Assembly: GCA_044507775.1 (NCBI GenBank)
Contig: JBIQIY010000017.1
Coordinates: 1 to 64,000, forward strand
DNA: 64,000 bases
Origin: Chryseosolibacter sp044507775
GTDB lineage: Bacteria > Bacteroidota > Bacteroidia > Cytophagales > Cyclobacteriaceae
Direction of reading: 5' to 3'
The notes beneath the pieces are model-generated. The model saw only the letters and a program-made list of their open reading frames with translations, did not search any database and had not been told where the DNA came from. The translations under genes were made by a program, and so were the position numbers. Below, in pieces: positions 17,285-26,400 of this stretch (position 1 is the stretch's first letter; each line of letters begins with the position of its first letter).

Positions 17285-17854
17285 CTATCGGTAGTCATAC
17301 ACCGTCAGGTCTTCCTTATCAGTGGGAAAAATCCGCAGGTACGAAAGTTTGTATGTGACGGTCTTTCGCTTTTCGACGACGCTATATTCAGCTTCGAGGA
17401 GGCCATCGGATTCAAGCATGGAAAAGACGTAGCGCTCGCCATCGGGCTCGGTGTGCGTATAGACATAACCCGCGCCGTTAGCCATGATATCAAGCTCGCC
17501 CATGATGGGGAAAGAGTTAGCCTTGCGATAGCTGAGAGATACCTCGATAAAATCCCGGTTGGATGCCGGCCAGTCTTTCATGATGGCGACTTTCGCATAG
17601 TTGTCTTGCCGGGCGACCACGCGTATCCGCTCGGATTTTGAAAGCAGTCGCTTGTTGCGCTTGGTGATGACGCAGGAGACGGAATAAATGCCCTCGATAC
17701 TGTAGCCGAACGATTTTCCAAAATACCGCTTCATGACATTCTCGAGATCGACTTCTTCGTACACGGTCTTCTTTTTCTGCCCGATTTTCTTTTGGGCATT
17801 CACAAGGTTAAAAGAAGACAGGAATACGGCGAGCACTAACAGAATCCGCACCAT
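17285..17854 (-). CDS. Exported protein of unknown function
   Basis: I do not recognise a family. The 189-aa product starts with a clear signal peptide (MVRILLVLAVFLSSFNLVNAQ), followed by a lysine-rich patch (KKIGQKKKTVYEE) and a mixed alpha/beta region of about 160 residues with many short strands. It may be secreted or periplasmic. It lies downstream of, and nine bases from, the SthA-like flavoprotein on the same strand, so the two are probably co-transcribed. No catalytic motif is evident. Confidence 0.7.
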   Translation of the reverse strand: MVRILLVLAVFLSSFNLVNAQKKIGQKKKTVYEEVDLENVMKRYFGKSFGYSIEGIYSVSCVITKRNKRLLSKSERIRVVARQDNYAKVAIMKDWPASNRDFIEVSLSYRKANSFPIMGELDIMANGAGYVYTHTEPDGERYVFSMLESDGLLEAEYSVVEKRKTVTYKLSYLRIFPTDKEDLTVYDYR

Positions 17855-17863
17855 AAGTGAATT

Positions 17864-19345
17864 TTAGAAATGTATATCTTCATATAGACCGCTCCGGCTC
17901 GTCCTGCACGACAACTTGCCTTTGAGGGCCTCGGGTTTAAACAGCGACTTACCCAACAGCATGCGCACGCACTCCTGAATTCCTTCCGTAATGGAAGGAT
18001 GCGGGTGCACGCATTCCGCGAGTTCTTCGATGCCCTTATCCATCGATATCAGTAGCGCCACGGCCTGCATAGCACTCGATGCGTGGTGGCCGATGATCTT
18101 CAATCCCAATATCTTCATATCCTCGTCGTTGGCAACGAGTAGTTTGATAAACCCCTGCGTGTTGCGCTTGGCAATTGCCCGGGGTATACAGCTGTAATCG
18201 AGCGTTACCACCCGGTAGTCAATACCTTTTTCACGCGCGCTTACTTCATTCAACCCTACCCCTGCCACCTCGGGATGCAGGAACATAATGGTGCTGATAT
18301 TCTCGTATACCAATTTCCGGGCCGGATTACCGAATATTTTCTCTACGGCGTGTCTGCCCTCGAGTTCACCTACATTCACAAGCGAAATATCCGCCGTGAT
18401 ATCTCCCACCGCATAAATATTTTCGATGTTCGTCTGCGTTTCACTGTCCTTTATTCCCCTTTTCGTAAAGTCGATCCCCAGGCTGTCATCCCAAAGGCCC
18501 TCAAAGTTCGGAGTGCGGCCAACAGCGACCAGGGCTTTCTCGACGTTAAATTTCGCCTTCGTTCCGTCGAGATATTCCAGCTCGTATTCCACCCGCCCGT
18601 TCCGAATCTCCATGTTGATTAGTCGTGAATTGCGGTGAATGAGAATCCCGTTGTTCTCCATATTTCGCTCGACGACTTTTACGACGTCATCATCCTCGAA
18701 GGGAAGTATGCGATCGCCTTTGTCGATCAGGTTCACCTTGGTTTTGCCGAAGGCCGAGAAGATAGTGGCAAACTCGCAGCCGATTACCCCGGCACCCACG
18801 ATTACCATGCTCTCCGGGAAGTCGTCCATATTTTCGATGCCATCGCTTGTCATGACAATCTTTTCGTCGATCGGCAAGTCGGGCAGATAACGCGGACGGC
18901 TACCTGTCGCGAGGACAATGTAATCCGCCCATACTACTTGCCTGCCCCCTGGTGTCGCGATTTCAACTTCGTTCGGGCTGAGCAGGCGGGCGGTCCCCTT
19001 CCTGAACGCAAAGAGCTCCGCGTGACAAGAATGCTGCATCTGGAGCATGTGATCTTCGAGCATGCTCTTTCGCTCTAAGACTGCATTGCGAACCTCTTGT
19101 TGAATTTCCTGGTAATTGACGTCCGGTACACTGATATTAAATTTTCGGAGATTCTTGCGGAAGGAAGCTACCTCACGCGACAGCTCCCACCAGGTCTTTG
19201 AAGAAAGCGCCCCATTCGTAACCCCAGCACCGCCCACATTTTCTTTTTCAATCAGCAGAGTCTTTTTCTTGAAGTCGAGCGCCCGCATGGCCGCGGCATA
19301 ACCGGAAGGGCCAGCGCCAATGACTACCAGGTCAAATTTTTCCAT
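17864..19345 (-). CDS. SthA/dihydrolipoamide-dehydrogenase-like flavoprotein lacking redox cysteines
   Basis: This 493-aa class I pyridine nucleotide-disulfide oxidoreductase fold protein has an N-terminal FAD Rossmann motif (VVIGAGPSGYAAA) and a second NAD(P) motif (IVGAGVIGCEFATIFSAFG). The FAD-binding AVGDIT block and the C-terminal dimer-interface motif HPHPSITEGIQE are also present. The disulfide motif is replaced: VGGAGVTNGALSSK has Gly-41 and Ala-46 where dihydrolipoamide dehydrogenase has two Cys; soluble transhydrogenase SthA keeps one. It therefore cannot use a flavin-adjacent disulfide. A transhydrogenase-like NAD(P)H/FAD reaction is possible, but the substrate is unknown. It is divergent from the PAP2 gene. 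Confidence 0.85.
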   Translation of the reverse strand: MEKFDLVVIGAGPSGYAAAMRALDFKKKTLLIEKENVGGAGVTNGALSSKTWWELSREVASFRKNLRKFNISVPDVNYQEIQQEVRNAVLERKSMLEDHMLQMQHSCHAELFAFRKGTARLLSPNEVEIATPGGRQVVWADYIVLATGSRPRYLPDLPIDEKIVMTSDGIENMDDFPESMVIVGAGVIGCEFATIFSAFGKTKVNLIDKGDRILPFEDDDVVKVVERNMENNGILIHRNSRLINMEIRNGRVEYELEYLDGTKAKFNVEKALVAVGRTPNFEGLWDDSLGIDFTKRGIKDSETQTNIENIYAVGDITADISLVNVGELEGRHAVEKIFGNPARKLVYENISTIMFLHPEVAGVGLNEVSAREKGIDYRVVTLDYSCIPRAIAKRNTQGFIKLLVANDEDMKILGLKIIGHHASSAMQAVALLISMDKGIEELAECVHPHPSITEGIQECVRMLLGKSLFKPEALKGKLSCRTSRSGLYEDIHF

Positions 19346-19484
19346 AAAATCGCTAAAAAATAGGGGTTCTAGTTACTATTTACGACTTTTTAACCCCTTA
19401 TTCAAGCAGTTAAAGCGTAATTTTTGGCCTTGAACTAACCGTCATCAACAGCGCTGACAAAGACGCGTAAATTACCAACAGCGA

Positions 19485-20078
19485 ATGGAAAAACTCCTTG
19501 AGCTAGACCGCAGGATATTCATCGAACTCAACAGCAGTTTCCGCAATCCTTTTGTGGATCAGCTGATGATGTTCCTGAGTACAACCTATGCATGGATACC
19601 GCTTCATCTCTTCCTACTCTACCTGTTGGTGCGCAACTACCGCAAGCAGACCTGGCTCATACTGCTTGCGATCGGATTGACCATCCTGCTCGCGGATCAG
19701 ATCACGAGTTCGATCATGAAACCTTTTTTTGAGCGCCTCAGGCCGTCGCACGAACCTTCGCTGGCGGAACAGATCTTTCTCGTAAACAAATACAGGGGAG
19801 GAAGATTTGGATTTGCGTCCAGCCACGCCGCAAACACGTTCGGCATTGCAACGCTGATGTGGCTGGTGCTGCGAATGTACCGGCCCTGGATCAGCCTGCT
19901 GTTCGCATGGGCTTTACTGGTGGGCTACACGCGGATCTATCTCGGTGTACACTACCCTGGCGACATTCTCGTAGGTTTCCTGATTGGATGGATTTGTGCG
20001 CTGGCCGCGTACTACCTTCTGATTTACGTCAGAACTTTCCTGGAGAAAAATAAAAAGTTACGACCGCGGGCCGACTAG
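19485..20078 (+). CDS. PAP2-family membrane phosphatase
   Basis: This 197-aa integral membrane acid phosphatase has about six hydrophobic segments. The full PAP2 signature is present: K79-x6-R86-P87 in KPFFERLRPS, the S-H pair in SSHAANTFG (His-114), and R150-x5-H156 in TRIYLGVHYPGD. Such proteins dephosphorylate lipid phosphates such as undecaprenyl pyrophosphate or phosphatidylglycerol phosphate. The exact substrate cannot be told from sequence. Its 3' end overlaps the convergent riboflavin synthase gene by 21 bases. Confidence 0.93.
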   Translation: MEKLLELDRRIFIELNSSFRNPFVDQLMMFLSTTYAWIPLHLFLLYLLVRNYRKQTWLILLAIGLTILLADQITSSIMKPFFERLRPSHEPSLAEQIFLVNKYRGGRFGFASSHAANTFGIATLMWLVLRMYRPWISLLFAWALLVGYTRIYLGVHYPGDILVGFLIGWICALAAYYLLIYVRTFLEKNKKLRPRAD

Positions 20079-20648
20079 CTTCTTCACGTATTTTCCGATG
20101 ATGTCAAATTCGAGATTGACAAGATCGCCTTCCCGCAGTCGCGAGAAATTGGTGTGCTCATAAGTATACGGAATGATCGCCACGGTAAATGCACCGTCGC
20201 GTGAATCAAAGCACGTGAGGCTAACGCCATTCACGGCAATCGACCCCTTTTCAACCGTTATGTTTCCCGACGCGGTGTCATACGTTATCTCAAAGAGCCA
20301 GCTTCCGCCAACATCCCGGATGGAAGTAATCACACCCGTTTGATCGACATGCCCTTGTACAATGTGCCCGTCAAATCTTCCATTGTTGAGCATACAGCGC
20401 TCGAGGTTGACGACCGAGCCCTCGCGAAGCTGTCCGAGTGCCGACTTCTTCATCGTCTCGTCGATCGCAATAACGCGATGTGAATTTCCTTCGATGGCGG
20501 TGACTGTCAGGCAAACACCGTCGTGCGACAGGCTCTGATCGATCTTCAGTTCTGCTGACAGCGGACTCTCAATAAGGAAGTCGGTGTTCGTGCCGCGCTT
20601 CGTCGCGCTGACGACCCGGCCCGTGGCTTCGATAATTCCTGTAAACAT
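20058..20648 (-). CDS. ribE: Riboflavin synthase, alpha subunit
   Basis: This 196-aa enzyme dismutates two molecules of 6,7-dimethyl-8-ribityllumazine to riboflavin. It consists of two tandem lumazine-binding barrels: MFTGIIEATGRV and SLSHDGVCLTVTAIEG in the first, and FDGHIVQGHVDQTG and GSIAVNGVSLTCFD in the second. Length is normal. It is transcribed divergently from the membrane-protein gene at 20779. I see no FMN riboswitch in the short AT-rich upstream region. Confidence 0.96.
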   Translation of the reverse strand: MFTGIIEATGRVVSATKRGTNTDFLIESPLSAELKIDQSLSHDGVCLTVTAIEGNSHRVIAIDETMKKSALGQLREGSVVNLERCMLNNGRFDGHIVQGHVDQTGVITSIRDVGGSWLFEITYDTASGNITVEKGSIAVNGVSLTCFDSRDGAFTVAIIPYTYEHTNFSRLREGDLVNLEFDIIGKYVKKLVGPRS

Positions 20649-20700
20649 GGCCGAAATTAGCCTTTCTAATTAATTTCAAAAAAGATTTTGGTTTATAATA

Positions 20701-20712
20701 TAAACTAGTTTA
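20701..20712. promoter_or_regulatory. Palindrome TAAACTAGTTTA, candidate operator
   Basis: A perfect 12-bp palindrome lies in the AT-rich gap between ribE and the membrane-protein/winged-helix pair, 67 bases upstream of the latter. It could be the binding site of the winged-helix regulator encoded at 21356, which would then be autoregulated. This rests on symmetry and position only. Confidence 0.35.
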
Positions 20713-20778
20713 CATTCGAAATACAATTTCGGCTCAAGAATCGCCGCTGATAAATAAACTACTGATTATTAAGTTCTT

Positions 20779-21363
20779 ATGAAACAGGATTCCGAAAGTC
20801 TTACGGCTCGCGAGAGCCTCGACATCATTGCTGCGATGATACACGAGGCCAAAGGCAACATCCAGCGAAACAGTTTCTTCTTCCTTTTCTGGGGATGGAT
20901 CGTGGTTCTCGCTAACATCGGCATGTACATCCTCGCCCGGCTGGACTATGAACATCCGTATGCCACCTGGTTGATCACCATTCCTGCCTGGATATTCACC
21001 CTGTATAAAGTCTTGACGAGGAAAAAGAACGAGGCTACGAAAACACACTTCGATCGCATCAGCGGATGGCTGTGGATGACATACGGCGTAACGATATTCA
21101 CACTCGTCTTCTTCGGATACAAAATCAACTATCAGCTTAACCCGGTTATTTTAATTGTCAGCGCTATTCCGACAATCACTTCGGGTGTCATCCTGAATTT
21201 TCGCCCGCTCATGATCGGCGGTATCACGTTCTGGATTACCGGAAGTATTGCGTTCCTGGTTTCGATGGAAACACAACCACTGGTTGGCGCGATAGCGATC
21301 GTCTGCGGATATCTGATCCCGGGATATTTGCTGAAGAATAAGAAAAACAAGGGCGATGTTTAA
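20779..21363 (+). CDS. Multi-pass membrane protein paired with a winged-helix regulator
   Basis: This 194-aa protein has a charged N-terminal region (residues 1-30) and about five to six membrane segments, starting FFFLFWGWIVVLANIGMYIL and TWLITIPAWIFTLYKVL. I do not know its function. Its end overlaps the start of the winged-helix regulator by eight bases, so the two are translated together. The pair resembles Bacteroidota modules in which a small integral membrane protein is encoded with its own regulator. A sensor or anti-regulator role is speculation. Confidence 0.8.
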   Translation: MKQDSESLTARESLDIIAAMIHEAKGNIQRNSFFFLFWGWIVVLANIGMYILARLDYEHPYATWLITIPAWIFTLYKVLTRKKNEATKTHFDRISGWLWMTYGVTIFTLVFFGYKINYQLNPVILIVSAIPTITSGVILNFRPLMIGGITFWITGSIAFLVSMETQPLVGAIAIVCGYLIPGYLLKNKKNKGDV

Positions 21364-21646
21364 GGATCTCGATCCACTATTACATTCCCAACTACGGCTG
21401 GCGGTGATGTCGCTTCTGATGAGCCTGGAATCCGCCGAATTCACTTTTATCAAGGAGAAAACGAAAAGTACCGCAGGAAATCTCAGTGTGCAGCTAGATA
21501 AACTATCGCAGGCAGGATACGTGTCGGTGGAAAAATCTTTCAAGGGTAAGAAGCCGGTAACAACATGCAAGGTTACACCGAAAGGGGTGCAGGCGTTTGA
21601 AAATTATGTCACCGCTCTTAAGGAATACCTGAAACTCAAAGCTTAA
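21356..21646 (+). CDS. Winged-helix transcriptional regulator
   Basis: This 96-aa single-domain DNA-binding protein is of the small MarR/ArsR-like winged-helix type seen as HTH_34. The helix-turn-helix is in FIKEKTKSTAGNLSVQLDKL, where NLS-x-x-L-x-x-L is the recognition helix. The wing follows (GYVSVEKSFKGKKPVTTCKVT), then a C-terminal helix. It overlaps the membrane-protein gene by eight bases. The last codons (KLKA and stop) fall in or next to the AAAGCNN heptamer array, so the C-terminal tail is probably repeat-derived. A candidate operator lies at 20701. Confidence 0.87.
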   Translation: MFKDLDPLLHSQLRLAVMSLLMSLESAEFTFIKEKTKSTAGNLSVQLDKLSQAGYVSVEKSFKGKKPVTTCKVTPKGVQAFENYVTALKEYLKLKA

Positions 21647-21714
21647 AGCTGAAAGCACAAAGCGGAAAGCACAAAGCGGAAAGCATAAAGCATAAAGTAT
21701 AAAGTATAAAGCTC
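21638..21714. repeat. 7-bp tandem array (AAAGCNN)x11
   Basis: Eleven units in perfect 7-bp register are visible: AAAGCTT, AAAGCTG, AAAGCAC, AAAGCGG, AAAGCAC, AAAGCGG, AAAGCAT twice, AAAGTAT twice and AAAGCTC. The array contains the stop codon of the winged-helix gene. It leads directly into four palindromic units at 21717-21903. Confidence 0.93.
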
Positions 21715-21716
21715 TG

Positions 21717-21903
21717 CCCGACGAAGCCAGCGTGGTATGTGCGCTGATGCGTAGTCGGGCTCTGCCAAACGAAGCCCGCGTGGCATGCGCGGGGAAGCCT
21801 AGTCGGGCCCGCCCGACGAAGCCAGCCGGGCATGCGCAGGGAGGCGTAGTCGGGCCTGCCCGACGAAGCCCGCGGGGCATGTGCGGGGGGGGGCGTAGTC
21901 GGG
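21717..21903. repeat. Four tandem ~43-bp palindromic units (CCCGACGAAGCC ... GTAGTCGGG)
   Basis: Units at 21717-21759, 21765-21807, 21812-21854 and 21859-21903 share CCCGACGAAGCC at the left, a core near GGCATG-GCG, and GGCGTAGTCGGG at the right, with 4-5 base spacers. The second unit has CCAAAC for CCCGAC. Ends are complementary (CCCGAC/GTCGGG), so each unit can form a hairpin. Together with the AAAGCNN array they make a composite element that recurs inverted at 55839-56025. A frame running through this block into the next gene is not a real protein extension. Confidence 0.92.
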
Positions 21904-21929
21904 AAAAACTAATCTCAAATACCAATTCT

Positions 21930-22472
21930 ATGAAAAATGTTTTGCTTATCGTTTTCATGTTTGCCGGTGTTGTAACGGGCAAGCTATTGGCGCAGGGACA
22001 GCAGGCGCCCAACAAGGAAAAAATGAAAGTGTTCGAAAGCTGGGCAGGTCGCTGGCAGGGAGAAGGCTCCATGCAGATGGGACCTGGTGAAGCGAAAAAA
22101 TCCAGCGTCGACGAACACATCGAATCGAAGCTCGATGGGACGATCGTCGTCGTCGAGGGGGTCGGCAAGGCCAAAGACGCGTCCGGCAAAGAGTTCGTCG
22201 TCCACCATGCATTTGCCGTCCTCTCCTACGATCCGCAGACTGAAGGCTACAAGTTCCGCAGTTACCTCAGCGACGGCAGGTCGACGGACGCATGGCTGAA
22301 GGTACTGGAACCAAACAAATTCCAATGGGGATTCGACAGCCCCAGGGGAAAGATCCGCTACAACATCAACATCGACGCCGCAAAGAAAACCTGGAATGAA
22401 GTCGGCGAGTATTCGCCGGACGGAAATAACTGGAGCAAGTTTTTTGAAATGAGCCTCGCAAAAGTAGAATAG
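21930..22472 (+). CDS. DUF1579-like exported protein
   Basis: From the ATG at 21930 the product has 180 aa and a signal peptide (MKNVLLIVFMFAGVVTGKLLAQ). The rest fits the DUF1579 family, a calycin-like beta-barrel: FESWAGRWQGEGSMQMGPGE near the start, then repeating strands such as HIESKLDGTIVVVEGVGKAK and FAVLSYDPQTEGYKFRSYLS. The family's role is not known; related barrels bind small hydrophobic ligands. Longer in-frame starts read through the palindromic repeat block and are rejected. Confidence 0.85.
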   Translation: MKNVLLIVFMFAGVVTGKLLAQGQQAPNKEKMKVFESWAGRWQGEGSMQMGPGEAKKSSVDEHIESKLDGTIVVVEGVGKAKDASGKEFVVHHAFAVLSYDPQTEGYKFRSYLSDGRSTDAWLKVLEPNKFQWGFDSPRGKIRYNINIDAAKKTWNEVGEYSPDGNNWSKFFEMSLAKVE

Positions 22473-22507
22473 CCGGCTCGCAACGTCCGGGTTACCTTAA
22501 ATCAGAT

Positions 22508-22536
22508 GCGCATGCCGGGCTGGCACCGGCATGCGC
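22508..22536. repeat. 11-bp perfect inverted repeat
   Basis: GCGCATGCCGG, a seven-base loop and CCGGCATGCGC form a strong hairpin between the DUF1579 and DUF72 genes. There is no T-run. The arm shares GGCATGCGC with the core of the palindromic units 600 bases upstream, so it may be a relic of that family or a terminator for the DUF1579 gene. Confidence 0.7.
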
Positions 22537-22567
22537 TAAATGTCTGAAATCTTTATCTTTGCCCCCT

Positions 22568-23458
22568 ATGGAATTCGGCAAGATCAACCCGGAAGATTTA
22601 TCGAACACGGATTTCGCGCTCCCTCCGGATAATCCCGCGACGGCACGGATGCTGTCCGGCAAAAGATCAGATGCGACACCGTCGGTGTTCGTCGGTTGTG
22701 CAAAGTGGGGACGCAAAGACTGGATCGGGAAGATCTATCCACGCGGAACAAAGGAAGCTGATTTCCTCCCCCTTTATGCCAGGAACTTCAACAGCATTGA
22801 ACTGAACGCCACGTTCTATAAAATACCTTCGTTTAAACAAACCCAGGAGTGGAAAAGCAAAGTCGGGAAAGACTTCCTGTTCACGCCGAAGATATCCAAC
22901 AGCATCTCGCACATTCACCGTCTGAAAAACACGGACGAAAGGATGGAGTGGTTCCTGAAAGGTATTTCCGGATTTGAAGAAAACCTGGGACCGGTCATGC
23001 TGATGCTGCATCCGAACATGGGACCCAAATCGCTGGATACGATTGAGGCATTTCTCGCGACAATTCCAAAAGAGATCAAAATATTTGTGGAACTGCGGCA
23101 TGAAGACTGGTTTCGCACCGACGACGCGGCGGCCAGTGTGTTCGACATGCTCGAGCGGAACGGGGCCGGCGCAGTCATTACCGATGTTGCAGGGAGGCGT
23201 GATTGCGCGCATATGCGACTCACAACTGGCGAGGCATTCATTCGATTCGTCGGAAACGACCTCCATCCCACCGACTACTCGCGCGTGGACGCCTGGGTAC
23301 AACGAATCAAATCCTGGTTTGACGCGGGGCTTCAGCGCGTTTACTTCTTCCTTCACGAGAACGAGGAAGTGCACTCACCTGTCATCGCTCAATACGCGAT
23401 CCAACAGTTTAACAAGCACTGCGGCACCAATCTGCACGAGCCGGTATTCGCAGAATAA
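22568..23458 (+). CDS. DUF72 family protein (YecE-like)
   Basis: This 297-aa protein is of the DUF72/YecE TIM-barrel family, widespread but without an established activity. It shows VGCAKWGRKDWIGKIYPRG, RNFNSIELNATFYKIPS, FTPKISNSISHIHRL and VELRHEDWF, all typical, with a C-terminal FFLHENEEVHSPVIA. A TATCTTTG at 22554-22561, seven bases before the ATG, matches the Bacteroidota -7 element (TAnnTTTG) and would give an almost leaderless mRNA, but no good -33 element is visible. It is likely cytoplasmic and ends tail-to-tail with the large FG-GAP gene. Confidence 0.93.
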   Translation: MEFGKINPEDLSNTDFALPPDNPATARMLSGKRSDATPSVFVGCAKWGRKDWIGKIYPRGTKEADFLPLYARNFNSIELNATFYKIPSFKQTQEWKSKVGKDFLFTPKISNSISHIHRLKNTDERMEWFLKGISGFEENLGPVMLMLHPNMGPKSLDTIEAFLATIPKEIKIFVELRHEDWFRTDDAAASVFDMLERNGAGAVITDVAGRRDCAHMRLTTGEAFIRFVGNDLHPTDYSRVDAWVQRIKSWFDAGLQRVYFFLHENEEVHSPVIAQYAIQQFNKHCGTNLHEPVFAE

Positions 23459-26400
23459 TCAGCGCACTGCGTCGCGTTTACCTCCTTTCGAATCGTAGAT
23501 AACGAGATCGCGGGCATCAGCAGGAACAAGTACACCCCTCGAAGATTGAGAGAGGTAGCCCGATCCAAAATAGAATTCCACCGAACATTTTTTTCCTTGA
23601 TCGTCGGTCCATTCAACTCTGGTGTCCAGAGGCTCCGGAGTCAACACGCTATAGCGGGAGTCATTTGCTCTTGTGAATACTTTCAAAGAGTCCTTGTTCT
23701 GTGAAGCGACAAACACGGTCTGATGAGGGCCCTGGATCCTGACCAAAGCCTTCGCGTCGCCTGGTACGTAAAACCCGCTTGCCGCCGATGGCTTAACCTG
23801 AAAGCTTCCCTTCCCGTCGCCGAGTAATACAAGTCCGTTAAAGGCGTCGTATCGACCGGTAAAGACTTCATTTCCGTAATCGTTTCCCACCATGACGAGG
23901 TCGGGGTTTCCGTCGGCGTTTATGTCGTCCGTAACCAGGCCATTGATTGGCGCAATCTGTGTGAGTGCCGGAAGGTCGCGCATCGTAAATTTGCCGTCTC
24001 CGAGATTTTCAATATAGACTGAGCTCATACGATTCGCCTCCAGGATCAACGCATCCTGCAAGTCCTCGGGAGTCAGCAATTCCGACATCGTGGCTCTCCC
24101 ATATTGACGATAGCGCGAGTACTTATTTCTGAACTTGGGACTTTGCGTGTTTAATTCATCCCAGAAGTGGACGGGATAAAGCTTTTTGTCATCCGACGTC
24201 ATGGACTCCCGCATGTAGCACGCCATAACAGCATCCATGCTTCCATTTCCGTCGAAGTCCTTCGCATAGACCTTCATAGGATACTTTTCGCTCGCCTGGT
24301 AGCTGTTGTTGTTACCCAGGTTGCCAATCACGTAGTCGATATCCCCATCAAGATCATAATCGCCGGCAGTAACACTATTCCACCATCCCGTCTGGTTATC
24401 AATTTCTGTTTTGACAGCTGTCAGCCTGCCTCCGTCATTTTTAAAAAAGAGTACCGGCATGAATTCGCCCACGACGATCAAGTCCGGCTTCCCGTCGCTA
24501 TTGAAATCTGACCAAATGCCGTCTGTGATCATCCCGGCATTGCGCAGCGCTGGCGACGCTTCATCCGTAACATCCATAAATTTTCCGCCATCATTCCGCA
24601 GCAAATAACTCGTTGCAGCGCGCGGGTATTCCCCGGGTACCACCCGTCCGCCAACAAACAGATCGAGGTCACCGTCTCCGTCAAAGTCGACTGCACGTAC
24701 ACAAGATCCACTTGCTTTCGTATCGGGAAGCGCACCTTCATCCAATGAAAAATTACCGCGGCCGTCATTGATCATCAACCGGTCCTGGTACGGATCTTTG
24801 CTCTGGTAGTGTTCAATGCTACCGCTGACAATGTACAGGTCGAGATCCTTATCGCCATCTGCGTCGAAGAGCAGAAGGCCCATATCTTCCTGGGTCTTCG
24901 CGGCATCGTGAATATTCTGGTTCCGCGGGGTAAACGTCCCGTCAGCCTTCTGGATAAAAACAGAAAAAAGATTTCCGGTTGACCCGCCAATGACAAGATC
25001 ATCGAGCCCGTCTCCGTTGACATCGCCGGCAGCCATGCCCGGCCCGGACTGCGTGAACTTGTGCGGCAAAGTGCGCTGAATGTTGAAGTCGATTTTGTCT
25101 TCTTCGCGGTGCAGGAAAAGAATACCACTCTTGTCACCTTTTCTTAATAGCCGGTTGCCACGTCGTTGGGACATTGCTGTCAACACGCTCGGGCTCATCG
25201 ACTCATATTCAATGGAGACCAGCTGGTTAACCGGAGGCCTTATTAGTTTCTGAACATTGCCATCAGCCCATTGAACGACAATGGAGTCAACTGAATTCGT
25301 GGCGCCGAGACCGAAATGAATTACGTTCTCGACAGAGGACAGAAATCCCCGGTAGATATTGCTTTCAAAGTATTGTACTCCGCCGCCAGCATAAAGTTTC
25401 GTTCTCGCTCCAATCGCAGATTTTTTGCGCGTAGGATCTACTAGTTTTACTCTGATAAAATTATTCTCAGTCGCCTGCTTGCTATTGGATTGATCGTACA
25501 AATTATTTCTATAAATAGAGGCCGAGGCATTGATGTTGCTGATCACGTAGTCCAGATCGCCATCGTTGTCGAGGTCTGCGAAGGCTGCGCCATTTGAAAA
25601 TGAGGCGTTTTGAAAACCCCATTCCATCGTCTTGTCTTCGAAGGTCAGATCGCCCCTGTTGCGGAAGACATAGTTAGGGATTTTCACCACGGGTATGGAA
25701 TCCTCAAGGAGCGCGAGGCTCGCCACATTTCCTATTTCCGAACGATAATTCGCAAAGTCCTTATCGGTTACATCTTTTGGAAAACCATTCGTGATCACGA
25801 GGTCCTTGTAGCCATCGTTGTCAAAGTCGGCAAAAAGCGGAGACCAGCTCCACTCCGTTTGATGTATACCGGACATCTGTCCTATCTCGCTGAACTTCAC
25901 CTCCTGGTTCAAACCATTGTTCAAATGGAGCATGTTTCGCACATACTGATACTGATATCCGTATTTTTCGTTGTTGATATAATTCAGATAGCTTTTGTTG
26001 CCAATCGTTGTCTTCTTGCGAAAGTTTGTTTCCGGAAGCATATCTGTTGTTATGATATCCGGGAGCGCGTCGTTGTTGATATCCGCGGCATCATTCCCCA
26101 TGGAAAACTGGCTCTGATGCCCGATAAATTCCGATATCCGGTTTGAAAACGTTCCGTCTCCATTGTTCATATACAGGATATCATTCGAGAGATAATCATT
26201 CGAGACATAGATATCCGGCCATCCATCAACATTCAGATCTGAAATTGACAAGCCCAGGCCAAACCCTTCGAATCTGATGCCCGCCTCGAGGGTAACATCG
26301 GTAAAAGTCCCGTCATTATTATTTCGGAATAATCTGTCATTATTGAGAGCAGAACCGTCGGTGATCTTTGCGCGATAGTTGGAAGGAATGTGATCCATTC

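Noticed and set aside
20649..20778. FMN riboswitch upstream of riboflavin synthase
   Set aside because: The gap is short and AT-rich and lacks the conserved RFN segments.
21638..21903. CRISPR array
   Set aside because: Units are tandem heptamers and degenerate palindromes with 4-5 base spacers. There are no unique spacers of 25-40 bases and no cas genes.
21732..21929. In-frame N-terminal extension of the DUF1579 protein
   Set aside because: The 66 extra codons translate the palindromic repeat block, have no family similarity and precede a clear signal peptide starting at 21930.
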